Shown here: one piece after another, positions 51,329 through 59,682 of the stretch | Layout: the number at the start of each line of letters is the position of its first letter | Numbering within the stretch: the first letter of the stretch is position 1 | NCBI RefSeq assembly: GCF_000802185.1 | Contig: NZ_KN676113.1 | Location: 592,581 to 656,580 of the forward strand | Origin: Belnapia sp. F-4-1 | GTDB taxonomy: Bacteria > Pseudomonadota > Alphaproteobacteria > Acetobacterales > Acetobacteraceae | Reading direction: 5' to 3' | DNA: 64,000 bases | Program-made: the position numbers and the translations under genes | Notes under the pieces: generated by a model | The model's input: the letters and a program-made list of their open reading frames with translations, nothing else | Told to the model about the DNA's origin: nothing | The model's database searches: none

Positions 51329-52138
51329 ATGGAGGCCGCAGCGCAGCAGCAGGACCCGGCGCCGCGCGACCTCGCCCTGCGCGCCACGCTGCTGCACGCG
51401 CTGGCAACCGTCGCCGTGCATGCGGCGCTGATCCTCGCCTGGCAGTTCGGCGTCCGCGCATCGGGGCTTCCGCCGGTGATCCTACCGGCGCCGAGCGACA
51501 TCCTCGCCACGCTTGGCGGCGCGAACTACGCCTGGGGCCCCAATACCTGGGTCACGGCGCTCGAGATCCTCGGCGGCTATGCGCTCTCCGTCGTCGTCGG
51601 CGTCGCGCTGGCGCTCGCCTTCTCCTGGTCGCGGCTGCTGACGCTTGCCGTCTTCCCGCTGCTGGTCACGCTGAACATGATCCCGAAGGTGGCGCTCGGG
51701 CCGCTGGTCATCACCTGGTTCAGCTACGGCCTCGGCACCAACATGCTGATCGTCTTCTCGCTCTGCGTATTCCCCGTGCTGCTGACCACGCTGCGCGGGC
51801 TGCGCGAGGTGGAGCCGGACCTACTCGACCTTGTCCGCTCCCTGCGCGGCTCGCGCTGGGCGATGTTCCGCACCATCCAGCTGCCGGGCTCGCTGCCCTA
51901 CATCTTCTCCGGCATGAAGGTCGCCGCCATCCTCGCCGTCGCCGGCGCGGTGGTGGGCGAGTTCATCGCCTCCGACCGGGGCCTCGCCTACCTGATGATC
52001 CAGGTGCAGGCCTCGCTCGACACCCCGGCCATGTTCATGGCCGTGCTGCTGATCACCCTGCTCGGCATCGTCCTCTATGGCGCGGTGCTGCTGCTGGAGC
52101 GGATCGCCCTCCCCCGCGATGCGAGGACAAGCGGATGA
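51329..52138 (+). CDS. ABC transporter permease (SsuC/TauC-like)
   Basis: A 269-residue inner-membrane permease with about six spans of the BPD_transp_1 family, of the SsuC/TauC/ThiX kind. The Ile/Leu-rich EAA-type loop appears as [20 protein letters not shown] then [20 protein letters not shown], which contacts the ATPase. Start choice: ATG 51329 has a GAGG upstream at a fair distance, whereas ATG 51317 lies right after its possible ribosome site. Its stop overlaps the epimerase-like gene by four bases (ATGA). It works with the binding protein at 49503 and the ATPase at 55085. Confidence 0.9.
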   Translation: MEAAAQQQDPAPRDLALRATLLHALATVAVHAALILAWQFGVRASGLPPVILPAPSDILATLGGANYAWGPNTWVTALEILGGYALSVVVGVALALAFSWSRLLTLAVFPLLVTLNMIPKVALGPLVITWFSYGLGTNMLIVFSLCVFPVLLTTLRGLREVEPDLLDLVRSLRGSRWAMFRTIQLPGSLPYIFSGMKVAAILAVAGAVVGEFIASDRGLAYLMIQVQASLDTPAMFMAVLLITLLGIVLYGAVLLLERIALPRDARTSG

Positions 52139-53178
52139 CCGACTGGCTCGATGCCGCCACCCTGCCCACCGGCTTCGCCGATGCCGAGGCACTCGACGAC
52201 TTCCTCGCCCGGCCCAGCCGCGCCCTCGCCGCCGACCTCGCCGCGGTCGAGGGCGACATCATGGTGCTCGGCGTCGGCGGCAAGATGGGGCCGAGCCTCG
52301 CGCGCCTCGCCCGCAACGCCGCGCCCGGCAAGCGCGTCATCGGCGTCGCCCGCTTCAGCGAGCCCGGGCTGCGCGAGGCGCTCGGCCGCCACGGCGTCGA
52401 GACCATCGCCTGCGACCTGATGGACCGCGAGGCGGTGGGGCGGCTGCCGCGCGTGGCCAATATCGTCTTCATGGCAGGGCGGAAATTCGGCGCCGAGGGC
52501 GACCAGCCGCTGACCTGGGCGATGAACGTCCATGCGCCGAGCCTGGTGGCGGAAGCCTTCCGCGAGTCCCGCATCGTCACCTTCTCCACCGGCTGCGTCT
52601 ATCCCTTCGTCCCCGTCCGCAGCGGCGGCTCCACCGAGGACAGCCCGCTGACCCCGCCGGGCGAATACGCCAATTCCTGCATCGGCCGGGAGCGGCTGGT
52701 GAGCCACTTCTCCGCCCGCCACCGCACGCCGGGCCGGATCTTCCGGCTGAACTACGCAATCGACCTGCGCTACGGCGTGCTCTTCGACATCGCCCGCGCG
52801 GTGCGGGACGGCGCGACGATCGACGTCACCATGGGGCATGTGAACGTCATCTGGCAGGGCGATGCCAACAGCCAGGCGCTGCGCTGCCTCCGCCATGCCA
52901 CCGTCCCGGTCTCGCCGCTCAACGTCACGGGGCCGGAAACCATCTCCGTCCGCTGGCTGGCACGCGCCTTCGGAGAGCGCCTCGGCCGTGCCCCGGTGCT
53001 GACGGGAGAGGAGGCGCCGACCGCCTGGCTGAACAACGCCGCCCAGGCCGCGGCGCTGTTCGGCTACCCGGTGGTGCCGCTCGGGCGGATGACCGACTGG
53101 GTGGCGGACTGGGTGGCGCGGGACCAGCCGAGCTTCGGCAAGCCGACGCATTTCGAGGTGCGGGATGGCGCCTATTAG
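52135..53178 (+). CDS. NAD-dependent epimerase/dehydratase-like, altered active site
   Basis: A 347-residue extended-SDR protein. The nucleotide-binding part reads [20 protein letters not shown] (42-61), and the core has [20 protein letters not shown] and [20 protein letters not shown]. The catalytic pattern YxxxK should follow, but the only tyrosine in place is in [17 protein letters not shown], where the lysine position is cysteine. Substrate-domain segments include [20 protein letters not shown]. It could therefore be a lyase-coupled enzyme with a changed mechanism, or a dehydratase that no longer uses the Tyr/Lys pair. It lies between the permease and GNAT genes, overlapping both. Confidence 0.82.
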   Translation: MTDWLDAATLPTGFADAEALDDFLARPSRALAADLAAVEGDIMVLGVGGKMGPSLARLARNAAPGKRVIGVARFSEPGLREALGRHGVETIACDLMDREAVGRLPRVANIVFMAGRKFGAEGDQPLTWAMNVHAPSLVAEAFRESRIVTFSTGCVYPFVPVRSGGSTEDSPLTPPGEYANSCIGRERLVSHFSARHRTPGRIFRLNYAIDLRYGVLFDIARAVRDGATIDVTMGHVNVIWQGDANSQALRCLRHATVPVSPLNVTGPETISVRWLARAFGERLGRAPVLTGEEAPTAWLNNAAQAAALFGYPVVPLGRMTDWVADWVARDQPSFGKPTHFEVRDGAY

Positions 53179-54007
53179 CGGCACCGGTCTCGCACCCCTG
53201 GGCGAGGCCGACCTGCCGGGTGCCCTGGCGCTCTCGGCCGAGGCCGGCTGGAACCAGGTCGAGGCGGATTGGCGCCTCTTCCTGCGGCACGGCACGGTGC
53301 ATGGCCAGCGTGGCGCGGATGGCGCGCTGCGGGCGACCGGCGCGGTGTTGCCCTATGGTCCCTTCGGCTGGATCAGCATGGTGCTGGTGACGGCGTCGGC
53401 GCGTGGCCGCGGCCTCGGCACCGCCGTGCTGCGCGAGGCGATGGCGGAGCTCGCGGCGCGAGGCCAGGCCGCCCTGCTGGACGCCACGCCGGCCGGGGAG
53501 CGCATCTACCACCCGCTCGGCTTCCGGCCGGTCTTCCCGCTGCTGCGCTGGCGGGGCGAGGCGAGCGGTGGCGGGGCGCCGGAGCCCGGGCTGCGCTCCG
53601 CCACCGCCGCCGACCTGCCCGCCATCACTGCCGCCGATGCCGAAGCCTTCGGCGTGCCGCGGCCCGCGATCATCGAGGATCTCTGGCGCCGTGCGCCGGA
53701 GGCGGCGCTGGTACTGGAGGGCGGCGAGGGCTTCCTCCTCGCCCGGCCCGGCCGGCAGGCCTTGCAGCTCGGCCCGCTGGTCGCCCCGGACGAGGCCGCC
53801 GCCGCGCGGCTGCTGCGGGCCGCGCTCGGCCGGGCGCGTGGGCCGGTGCTGCTAGACCTGCCGCGGCGTTGGTCCGGCCTCGCCGCGCTGCTGGCCGAGG
53901 CCGGCTTCCGCGAGGAGCGGCCCTACCTGCGCATGGCGCTCGGCCGCGAGGCCGCCTTCGGCGACCCGGCCCGGCTCTTCCTCATCGCTGGGCCGGAATT
54001 GGGGTAG
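53165..54007 (+). CDS. GNAT acetyltransferase with C-terminal second domain
   Basis: A 280-residue acetyltransferase. The first ~125 residues are a GNAT domain with the acetyl-CoA loop in [20 protein letters not shown] and the end [20 protein letters not shown]. The second half ([20 protein letters not shown] to [20 protein letters not shown]) resembles the C-terminal domain of YitH/HolE-type two-domain acetyltransferases. It overlaps the epimerase-like gene by 14 bases and precedes the DHDPS-family gene by 19. In the locus it may acetylate a pathway intermediate or protect the cell from an imported amine; this is inference. Confidence 0.84.
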   Translation: MAPISGTGLAPLGEADLPGALALSAEAGWNQVEADWRLFLRHGTVHGQRGADGALRATGAVLPYGPFGWISMVLVTASARGRGLGTAVLREAMAELAARGQAALLDATPAGERIYHPLGFRPVFPLLRWRGEASGGGAPEPGLRSATAADLPAITAADAEAFGVPRPAIIEDLWRRAPEAALVLEGGEGFLLARPGRQALQLGPLVAPDEAAAARLLRAALGRARGPVLLDLPRRWSGLAALLAEAGFREERPYLRMALGREAAFGDPARLFLIAGPELG

Positions 54008-54026
54008 CAACAAGGAGTAGGGCTCG

Positions 54027-55088
54027 ATGGGACTGCACCGTTCCGACCTTCCGGATCCCGTCCGCCGGCAGCTGGCCGCGGGGACGGTCATCCCCGCCCA
54101 TCCGCTGGCGCTGGATGCCGGGCGCCGCTTCGACCGCCGGCGGCAGCGGGCGCTGACCCGCTACTATGTCGATGCCGGCTCGGGCGGCCTCGCCGTCGGC
54201 GTCCACACCACGCAATTCGAGATCCGCGATGTCGGCCTCTACGAGCCGGTGCTGGCGGCGGCGATCGAGGACGCGCGCGGCTGGACCGACCGGCCGCTGG
54301 TGATGATCGCCGGGCTCTGCGGCGGCACGGACCAGGCGGTGCGGGAGGCGCGGCTGGCCGTCTCGCTCGGCTACCATGCAGGGCTGCTCAGCCTCGCCGC
54401 CCTGCGCGGTGCGGCGCCGGAGGCGGTGCTCGCCCATTGCCGCCGCGTCGCCGAGGAGATCCCGCTGGTCGGCTTCTACCTCCAGCCCGCGGTCGGCGGC
54501 CTGCCGCTGGACGCGGAATTCTGGACCGGCTTCTGCGGCATCGACAATGTCGTCGCCATCAAGGCCGCGCCCTTCAACCGCTACCGCACGCTGGACGTGG
54601 TGCGCGGGCTGGTGGCAGCCGGGGCCGAGGAGCGCATCACCCTCTACACCGGTAACGACGACCATATCGTGCTCGACCTGCTGACGCCCTTCGTGGCGAT
54701 GCGGGAGGGCCAGCCGGTGACGGTGCGCTTCCGCGGCGGGCTGCTCGGCCATTGGTCGGTCTGGACGCGGCGGGCGGTGCAGCTGCTGGCACGCTTGCAG
54801 GCGGCGGCGGCAGGCGCGGCGGTCCCTGCCGAGCTGCTCGCGCTCGACGCCCGCGTCACCGACTGCAATGCCGCCTTCTTCGACGTGGCGCACGACTTCC
54901 ACGGCTGCATCGCCGGCTGCCACGAGGTGCTGCGCCGCCAGGGCCTGCTGGAGGGCATCTGGTGCCTCGACCCGAAGGAGGGGCTGAGCCCCGGCCAGGC
55001 GGCGCTGATCGACCGCGTCTGCCGCGAGCATGCCGATCTCTCGGATGACGAGTTCGTCGCCGCCAACCGGGACCGCTGGCTCGCATGA
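54027..55088 (+). CDS. Dihydrodipicolinate synthase-family lyase/aldolase
   Basis: A 353-residue TIM-barrel protein of the DHDPS/N-acetylneuraminate lyase family, longer than DapA (~290). The Schiff-base lysine is in VVAIKAAPFNRYRTL, the start of the barrel reads VIPAHPLALDAGRRFDRRRQ, and GGLAVGVHTTQFEIRD replaces the usual GTTGE loop. This makes DapA activity unlikely; a lyase acting on a 2-oxo acid is expected. A cysteine-rich stretch (FDVAHDFHGCIAGCHEVLRR) is distinctive. It overlaps the ATPase gene by four bases and belongs to the same operon. Confidence 0.84.
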   Translation: MGLHRSDLPDPVRRQLAAGTVIPAHPLALDAGRRFDRRRQRALTRYYVDAGSGGLAVGVHTTQFEIRDVGLYEPVLAAAIEDARGWTDRPLVMIAGLCGGTDQAVREARLAVSLGYHAGLLSLAALRGAAPEAVLAHCRRVAEEIPLVGFYLQPAVGGLPLDAEFWTGFCGIDNVVAIKAAPFNRYRTLDVVRGLVAAGAEERITLYTGNDDHIVLDLLTPFVAMREGQPVTVRFRGGLLGHWSVWTRRAVQLLARLQAAAAGAAVPAELLALDARVTDCNAAFFDVAHDFHGCIAGCHEVLRRQGLLEGIWCLDPKEGLSPGQAALIDRVCREHADLSDDEFVAANRDRWLA

Positions 55089-55852
55089 GCGCCGAGCCGC
55101 TGATCCGGCTGCGCGATGTCAGCAAGACCTACCGCCGCGACGGCCGGGCCTTCACCGCCGTGTCCAACGTCACCATGGAGGTGGCCGAGGGCGACATGGT
55201 GGCGTTGGTCGGGCCTTCCGGCTGCGGCAAGACCACCGTGCTGAAGATCCTGGCCGGGCTGCACGACGCCGATGGTGGCGAGGTGCGGATCGGCGGCGCG
55301 GCCGGCGCCTTCACCCCGGGCCGCGACGTGGGAATGGTGTTCCAGCAGGCGCTGCTGCTGAAGTGGCGCACCGTGCTGCGCAACGTCATGCTGCCGGCCG
55401 AGATCCTCGGCCTGCCACGCCGGGCGGCGGAGGCGCGGGCGCGCGAGCTGCTGGCCATGGTCGGCCTCCGGGGCTTCGAGGACCGCTACCCTTATGAGCT
55501 TTCGGGCGGCATGCAGCAGCGGGCCGCCATCGCCCGCGCGCTGGTCCACGACCCGAAGCTCATCCTGATGGACGAGCCCTTCGGGGCGCTGGACGCGCTG
55601 ACGCGGGAGAAGATGAATCTCGAGATGCGCCGCATCTGGCAGGAAAGTGGCAAGACCATCCTGTTCGTCACCCATTCCATCCAGGAGGCGGTATTCCTCG
55701 GCGAGCGCTGCGCCGTGCTCACGGCCGGGCCGGCGCGGATGTCCGACTACTTCGCCATCGATCTGCCACCGGAGCGCGGCCTCGACATCAAGACGAGCGA
55801 GGCATTCGGCCAGTATGTCCGGCGCATCTACGGCCTTCTCGGCCTCCACTAG
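55085..55852 (+). CDS. ABC transporter ATP-binding protein (SsuB/TauB-like)
   Basis: A 255-residue cytoplasmic ATPase that powers the binding-protein-dependent uptake system. Walker A is GPSGCGKTT in MVALVGPSGCGKTTVLKILA, the Q-loop is in VGMVFQQALLLKWRTVLRNV, the signature is ELSGGMQQRAAIARALVHDP, Walker B is LILMDEPFGALD and the H-loop is ILFVTHSIQEAVFLG. All catalytic motifs are intact. It is the last gene of the tetR-side operon, and a long hairpin follows its stop. Confidence 0.95.
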   Translation: MSAEPLIRLRDVSKTYRRDGRAFTAVSNVTMEVAEGDMVALVGPSGCGKTTVLKILAGLHDADGGEVRIGGAAGAFTPGRDVGMVFQQALLLKWRTVLRNVMLPAEILGLPRRAAEARARELLAMVGLRGFEDRYPYELSGGMQQRAAIARALVHDPKLILMDEPFGALDALTREKMNLEMRRIWQESGKTILFVTHSIQEAVFLGERCAVLTAGPARMSDYFAIDLPPERGLDIKTSEAFGQYVRRIYGLLGLH

Positions 55853-55896
55853 GCTCGGGCAAACCGAGGCGCTGCCTTTGCGCCGAGCGCCCGAGC
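55853..55896. terminator. Long hairpin after ABC operon
   Basis: GCTCGGGC (55853-55860) and GCCCGAGC (55889-55896) are perfect 8-base arms, and bases between them can also pair (GGCGC with GCGCC). It starts directly after the ATPase stop and ends four bases before the stop of the opposing Bug fragment, so it could serve both strands. No T-run follows. Confidence 0.55.
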
Positions 55897-55900
55897 AGGG

Positions 55901-56257
55901 CTAATCCACCCTGAAGCCGCTTTTCTCCACCACCGGGCGCCAGCGCTCGATATCCTCCGCCAGCAGCTTTCCCAGCTCGTTGGAGGTCGAGACTTCCGGC
56001 TCCAGCCCGATCGCCAGAAGTTGGGACTTTACCTCCGGCTCCATCGTCGCCGCCGACAACTCGGCATTCAGCGCCGCGATGACGGGCGCTGGCGTGCCGG
56101 CCGGCGCGTAGAAGGCGTAGAAGCCGAAGCTTGCCTGGTCCGGGTGCCCGAGATCGGCGATGGTCGGGACCTCGGGCGTGGTGATGCCGCGCCGGGAGCC
56201 CGAGGTGACGACGATCCGAAGCTTTCCGTCCCTGTGATGCGTCAGGAAGTCAGACAC
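55901..56257 (-). pseudogene. Truncated Bug-family binding protein gene (3' third)
   Basis: This 118-residue reading frame is the C-terminal third of a Bug/TctC protein: DFLTHHRDGKLRIVVTSGSR, TPEVPTIADLGHPDQASFGF, YAFYAPAGTPAPVIAALNAE and a normal end ERWRPVVEKSGFRVD. Intact members in this window have about 320 residues, so the signal peptide and first ~200 residues are missing. Upstream bases 56258-56436 do not resemble the missing part in any frame. The break lies just before another, intact Bug gene in the opposite direction, which suggests a deletion or rearrangement between paralogues. Confidence 0.82.
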
Positions 56258-56436
56258 GCCGCCGCAGCCTCCTTGATCGTTATGTTGGCTGGCCTGCCTC
56301 TGCGGGACGGCTTGCTTCCTGGACCGGGAAAGGCTGCTGTGCCGCGGACGGCGCTGTCAACGCGGATCGTCGCGCTACCGCAGCCTTGCGGGCTGGTGCT
56401 AGCCTGATGCCAAGGAAGCAAGGGGAGGAACATCCA

Positions 56437-57411
56437 ATGCTGCATCGCCGCGCGCTGCTTGGGGCGCCCATGCTCGCCGCCTTGCCCGCGAAAGGTTGGG
56501 CCCAGGACAGCTGGCCAAGCCGGCCGGTGCGCGTCATCGTTGGGTTTCCACCAGGCGGCTCGCTCGATGTCATGACGCGGCTCGCCGCCGAGCAGATGAC
56601 GCAGCGCCTTGGCCAAGCCTTCGTGGTGGAAACGCGCACAGGCGCTTCCGGCAATATCGGCGCGGAAGCGCTCGCCCGCGCCGCGCCGGACGGATACACC
56701 ATCGGCACCGTCAGCATGCACAACCTGCTGATCAACCCGCATCTTTTCAGGAGCCTGCCCTATGATCCGGAGCGAGACTTCGCCTGGATCAGCGCGATGT
56801 GGGACCTGCCCAATGTCGCGGTCGTTGCGGCGCAGCACGTTCCGGCACAGACGCTGCAGGAATTCGCTGCCTGGGCGAAGGCACGGCCGGGCAAGATCAG
56901 CTTCGGCTCCTCCGGCGTCGGCACCACCATCCATCTCTCTGGCGCCTACCTGGCTGGCCGGGCCGGATTCGAGGCTCAACATGTGAGTTTCCGTGGTGGC
57001 GCCCAGACCATCCCCGCGCTGCTATCAGGTGACATTCAGTACGCGGTGGACAACCTCGCTTCCTATGTGGGCGTGATCCAGGAAGGCCGGATGCGGGCAC
57101 TCGCGGTGGCGCTGCCGCAGCGCTGGCCAACCCTGCCGCATGTGCCGACCATGACGGAGGCGGGCATACCTGGCTTCGAGGTATCGCCCTGGCATCTGTG
57201 GGCGGCGCCGCGCGGCACCCCGCAGGCGGTGATCGACCGCATTTCCGCCGAGGTGCGTGCCGCCTGGACGGACCCGGCGCTGCAACAGCGCGCATTGACG
57301 ATGGGCGCGCGGTTGACCGGCTCCACGCCCGAGGGATTGGCAGAACGGTTGGCGCGCGAGAGGCCGATCTGGGCGGAGATGGTGAAGGTCAGCGGCGCGC
57401 AACCGGAGTAG
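56437..57411 (+). CDS. Bug-family solute-binding protein
   Basis: A 324-residue periplasmic Bug/TctC-type binding protein. The signal peptide is MLHRRALLGAPMLAALPAKG. Ligand loops: VIVGFPPGGSLDVMTRLAAE, VVETRTGASGNIGAEALARA, KISFGSSGVGTTIHLSGAYL and SFRGGAQTIPALLSGDIQYA. The start is ATG 56437, with GGGGAGGAA upstream. It has no membrane partner nearby and lies next to the truncated Bug gene and an IS3 remnant, in a region that looks rearranged. The ligand is unknown. Confidence 0.92.
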   Translation: MLHRRALLGAPMLAALPAKGWAQDSWPSRPVRVIVGFPPGGSLDVMTRLAAEQMTQRLGQAFVVETRTGASGNIGAEALARAAPDGYTIGTVSMHNLLINPHLFRSLPYDPERDFAWISAMWDLPNVAVVAAQHVPAQTLQEFAAWAKARPGKISFGSSGVGTTIHLSGAYLAGRAGFEAQHVSFRGGAQTIPALLSGDIQYAVDNLASYVGVIQEGRMRALAVALPQRWPTLPHVPTMTEAGIPGFEVSPWHLWAAPRGTPQAVIDRISAEVRAAWTDPALQQRALTMGARLTGSTPEGLAERLARERPIWAEMVKVSGAQPE

Positions 57412-58002
57412 GCCCGACAGCGCGTTCCTGCGGACTTTCGCGCGAGATCCGGCATGGGTGGCGCCTCTTGGCGCACCGCGCCGCCTTCGCAGAACCTGGT
57501 TTCGGAAACGGCTTCGGAGCCGCTGCGGGCCGATGCTGGCCCTTCTGGCTTCGATGCCCCTGCTTCGACCTACCACATGGCCTGGCCAGCCCGTTGCGGA
57601 TGGTGTGCGACGGCTTCGCTGGCTTCAGCGACAGGGAGAAGTCGGGCTGACCGCTGACGCCGTTGGTTGACCCGGCAGTATGGCCGGTACGGCTGCCGCA
57701 AGGTCATGCCTCTGTTGCGGGATGCGGGCTAGCTGGTGAACGCCAGGCGGGTCGAGCGCATCTGCGGCGGAAGTGGCCGAAGGTACCCCCGCGGCAGCCG
57801 AAGCGCGGGCGTCGGCACCACAACACCGTCCGCCCGTAAGCCTCGCTCGGCTTCCGACCACCGGCGCCAGAGGTCGTGCTGCCGGCCTTTGCCGCCTGGC
57901 CCTGCGGCGGTACGGCGGGCAGCCTCGCCATCCCCAGGCCATGGCGCCCAGGCCGATGTTTTCTTGCCGGGCTGGATGGATGCGCTTCGGCTTCAGCCGG
58001 CC
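57412..58002. other. Gene-free stretch with decayed IS
   Basis: A 591-base stretch with no intact gene between the last Bug gene and the antiporter. Its middle (57667-57839) is a decayed IS3-family orfB. The left part (57412-57660) and right part (57840-58002) gave no recognisable product in any frame and no clear inverted repeats that would mark IS ends. Confidence 0.65.
57667..57839 (+). pseudogene. Remnant of IS3-family transposase orfB
   Basis: Read in frame from 57667 it gives LTRQYGRYGCRKVMPLLRDA and, after a stop, LVNARRVERI, then (after a one-base deletion near 57763) RRKWPKVPPRQPKRGRR. This matches the IS3-family orfB region usually read as QYGRYGYRK...LVNxKRVERIWRR...VPxRQPKRGR. 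The TAG at 57730-57732 stands where Trp (TGG) is expected. With at least one stop and one frameshift it cannot be functional. Confidence 0.75.
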
Positions 58003-59577
58003 TCATCCTCCTTCGAGGGCACGCCTGATCTGCTGTTCTTCGAGGTCCAGTTCCTCACCCAGCGCGCGGTAGGCTTCGGTGTCCATCGTCTCGGCCCGCT
58101 CCGCCAGCTTCTCGCGCGCCGCATCGATAGCCACGAGGCGCAGACGCTGCTGAGCTTCCAGTTGGGCGTTCTTGGTCTCGGGGTCCTGCCCCTCGATGCT
58201 CGCCCGGTCGGCACGAATCTCATACTCCTGCACTACCTCGGCCGCCGCATCGGTGTGCTCGGTAACCTCTGGGCCATCCAGGTGCTCCCGAACTGCCTCC
58301 AGCGCAGCCGTCGTGATCTCGGCCCGGGCCTGAGCCGTCTCAGGTTCGGGAAGGGTGGCCACCTCCTCGGTGACGCCGAGCCGCCGGACGACCCATCCCA
58401 GGGTCGTCCCCTGGATCACCAAGGTGACGAAGATCGAGCAGAAGGCGAGGAACAGGATGATGTCGCGGCCCGGGAAAGGTTCGGGTAGTGCGAGAGCCGC
58501 AGCCAGGCTGACCACGCCGCGCATTCCCGTCCAGGAAACGACGACAGCATGGCGCCACGGCGTCGGATCCCGTTCCCGTAGCTCGCGCGACAGGACGCGC
58601 GGCACCCAGGCCGAGGTAAAGACCCAGACGAAGCGGCTGACGATCAGGGTGACGGACATGGCCACAGCCAGCAGGGCGATCGTTCGCAAGTCGTCATCGG
58701 CGAGACGTGCGACGATGCCGCGAAGCTGCAGTCCGATGAGGATGAAGACGAGGCTGGTAAGGGCGAATTCCAGAAAATTCCAGACTGCCACCAACTCGAT
58801 GCGCGTACGCGCGGTGAACTCGGCATGCTGCTGCCGCCCGAGCACGAGGCCGCAGGCAACGGCCGCAAGTACACCGGATGCATGAATCGCCTCGGCCCCC
58901 ATGTAAGCGACGAAGCCGGCGAGGATGGTAATCATAAGGTCGAGCAGGGTGTCCTCGAGGTGGGTGAAGATCCACATCGCGACCCGGCCAACGAGCCAGC
59001 CCACCAGTGCGCCCCCGATCGCCACGCCGAAGAACTGCAGCGCACCGGCGCTGTAACTGACCGCGCCGACGCCGACCGCCGCGACAGCAAACTTGTACAG
59101 CACGAGCGAGGAGGCATCGTTGATCAGGCTCTCGCCCTCCAGCACCGTCACGATCCGCTTGGGCAGCTTGAAGCGGCTCAGCACCGAAGCAGCGGCGACG
59201 GCGTCGGGCGGCGCTACGATGGCGCCAAGGGCGATCGCAGCCCACCAGGGCAGCGACGGCAAGAACAGCTTGGCAGTGATGGCCACCAGCCCGGCCGTGA
59301 AGAACACGCCCCCGATCGCCAACAGCAGGATGGGGCGGAGATGGTTGCGGAAGGCGGGCCAGTCCGTCCGGTAGGCGCTGACCTGCAGAAGTGGCGGCAG
59401 GAAGAGAGCCAGCACGAGCCCGGGGTCGAGCACGAGGGTCGGCAGTCCCGGAATGAAAGCCAACGCCATGCCGCCGAGCACGAGAGTGACGGCGACGGGA
59501 AGATTCAACCGGTCCGCAAGCACCGCAAGGGCCACACAGGCCGCGAGGAGAGCCAACAGAAGTTCAAAGACATGCAT
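58003..59577 (-). CDS. Na+/H+ antiporter (CPA1, NhaP-like)
   Basis: A 524-residue inner-membrane antiporter with about 12 spans, of the CPA1 family. Typical motifs are LALGAIVAPPDAVAAASVLS-like IALGAIVAPPDAVAAASVLS, then VTVLEGESLINDASSLVLYK with the membrane acidic residues, and the later WTGMRGVVSLAAALALPEPF. The C-terminal ~110 residues (EITTAALEAVREHLDGPEV onward) are a soluble charged coiled tail typical of NhaP-type proteins. It should expel Na+ or K+ in exchange for H+. It is an intact counterpart to the broken antiporter at 22590-23861, of a different subfamily. Confidence 0.92.
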   Translation of the reverse strand: MHVFELLLALLAACVALAVLADRLNLPVAVTLVLGGMALAFIPGLPTLVLDPGLVLALFLPPLLQVSAYRTDWPAFRNHLRPILLLAIGGVFFTAGLVAITAKLFLPSLPWWAAIALGAIVAPPDAVAAASVLSRFKLPKRIVTVLEGESLINDASSLVLYKFAVAAVGVGAVSYSAGALQFFGVAIGGALVGWLVGRVAMWIFTHLEDTLLDLMITILAGFVAYMGAEAIHASGVLAAVACGLVLGRQQHAEFTARTRIELVAVWNFLEFALTSLVFILIGLQLRGIVARLADDDLRTIALLAVAMSVTLIVSRFVWVFTSAWVPRVLSRELRERDPTPWRHAVVVSWTGMRGVVSLAAALALPEPFPGRDIILFLAFCSIFVTLVIQGTTLGWVVRRLGVTEEVATLPEPETAQARAEITTAALEAVREHLDGPEVTEHTDAAAEVVQEYEIRADRASIEGQDPETKNAQLEAQQRLRLVAIDAAREKLAERAETMDTEAYRALGEELDLEEQQIRRALEGG

Positions 59578-59682
59578 GGACTGCCATGCGGCAGGGCACG
59601 CCCAGGCCGCCTTTCATCTGTCAGAACACCCCGCCCGCAATACGAGGGCGGCCGGACGGAATCATGTCACGAAAGAAGCACC

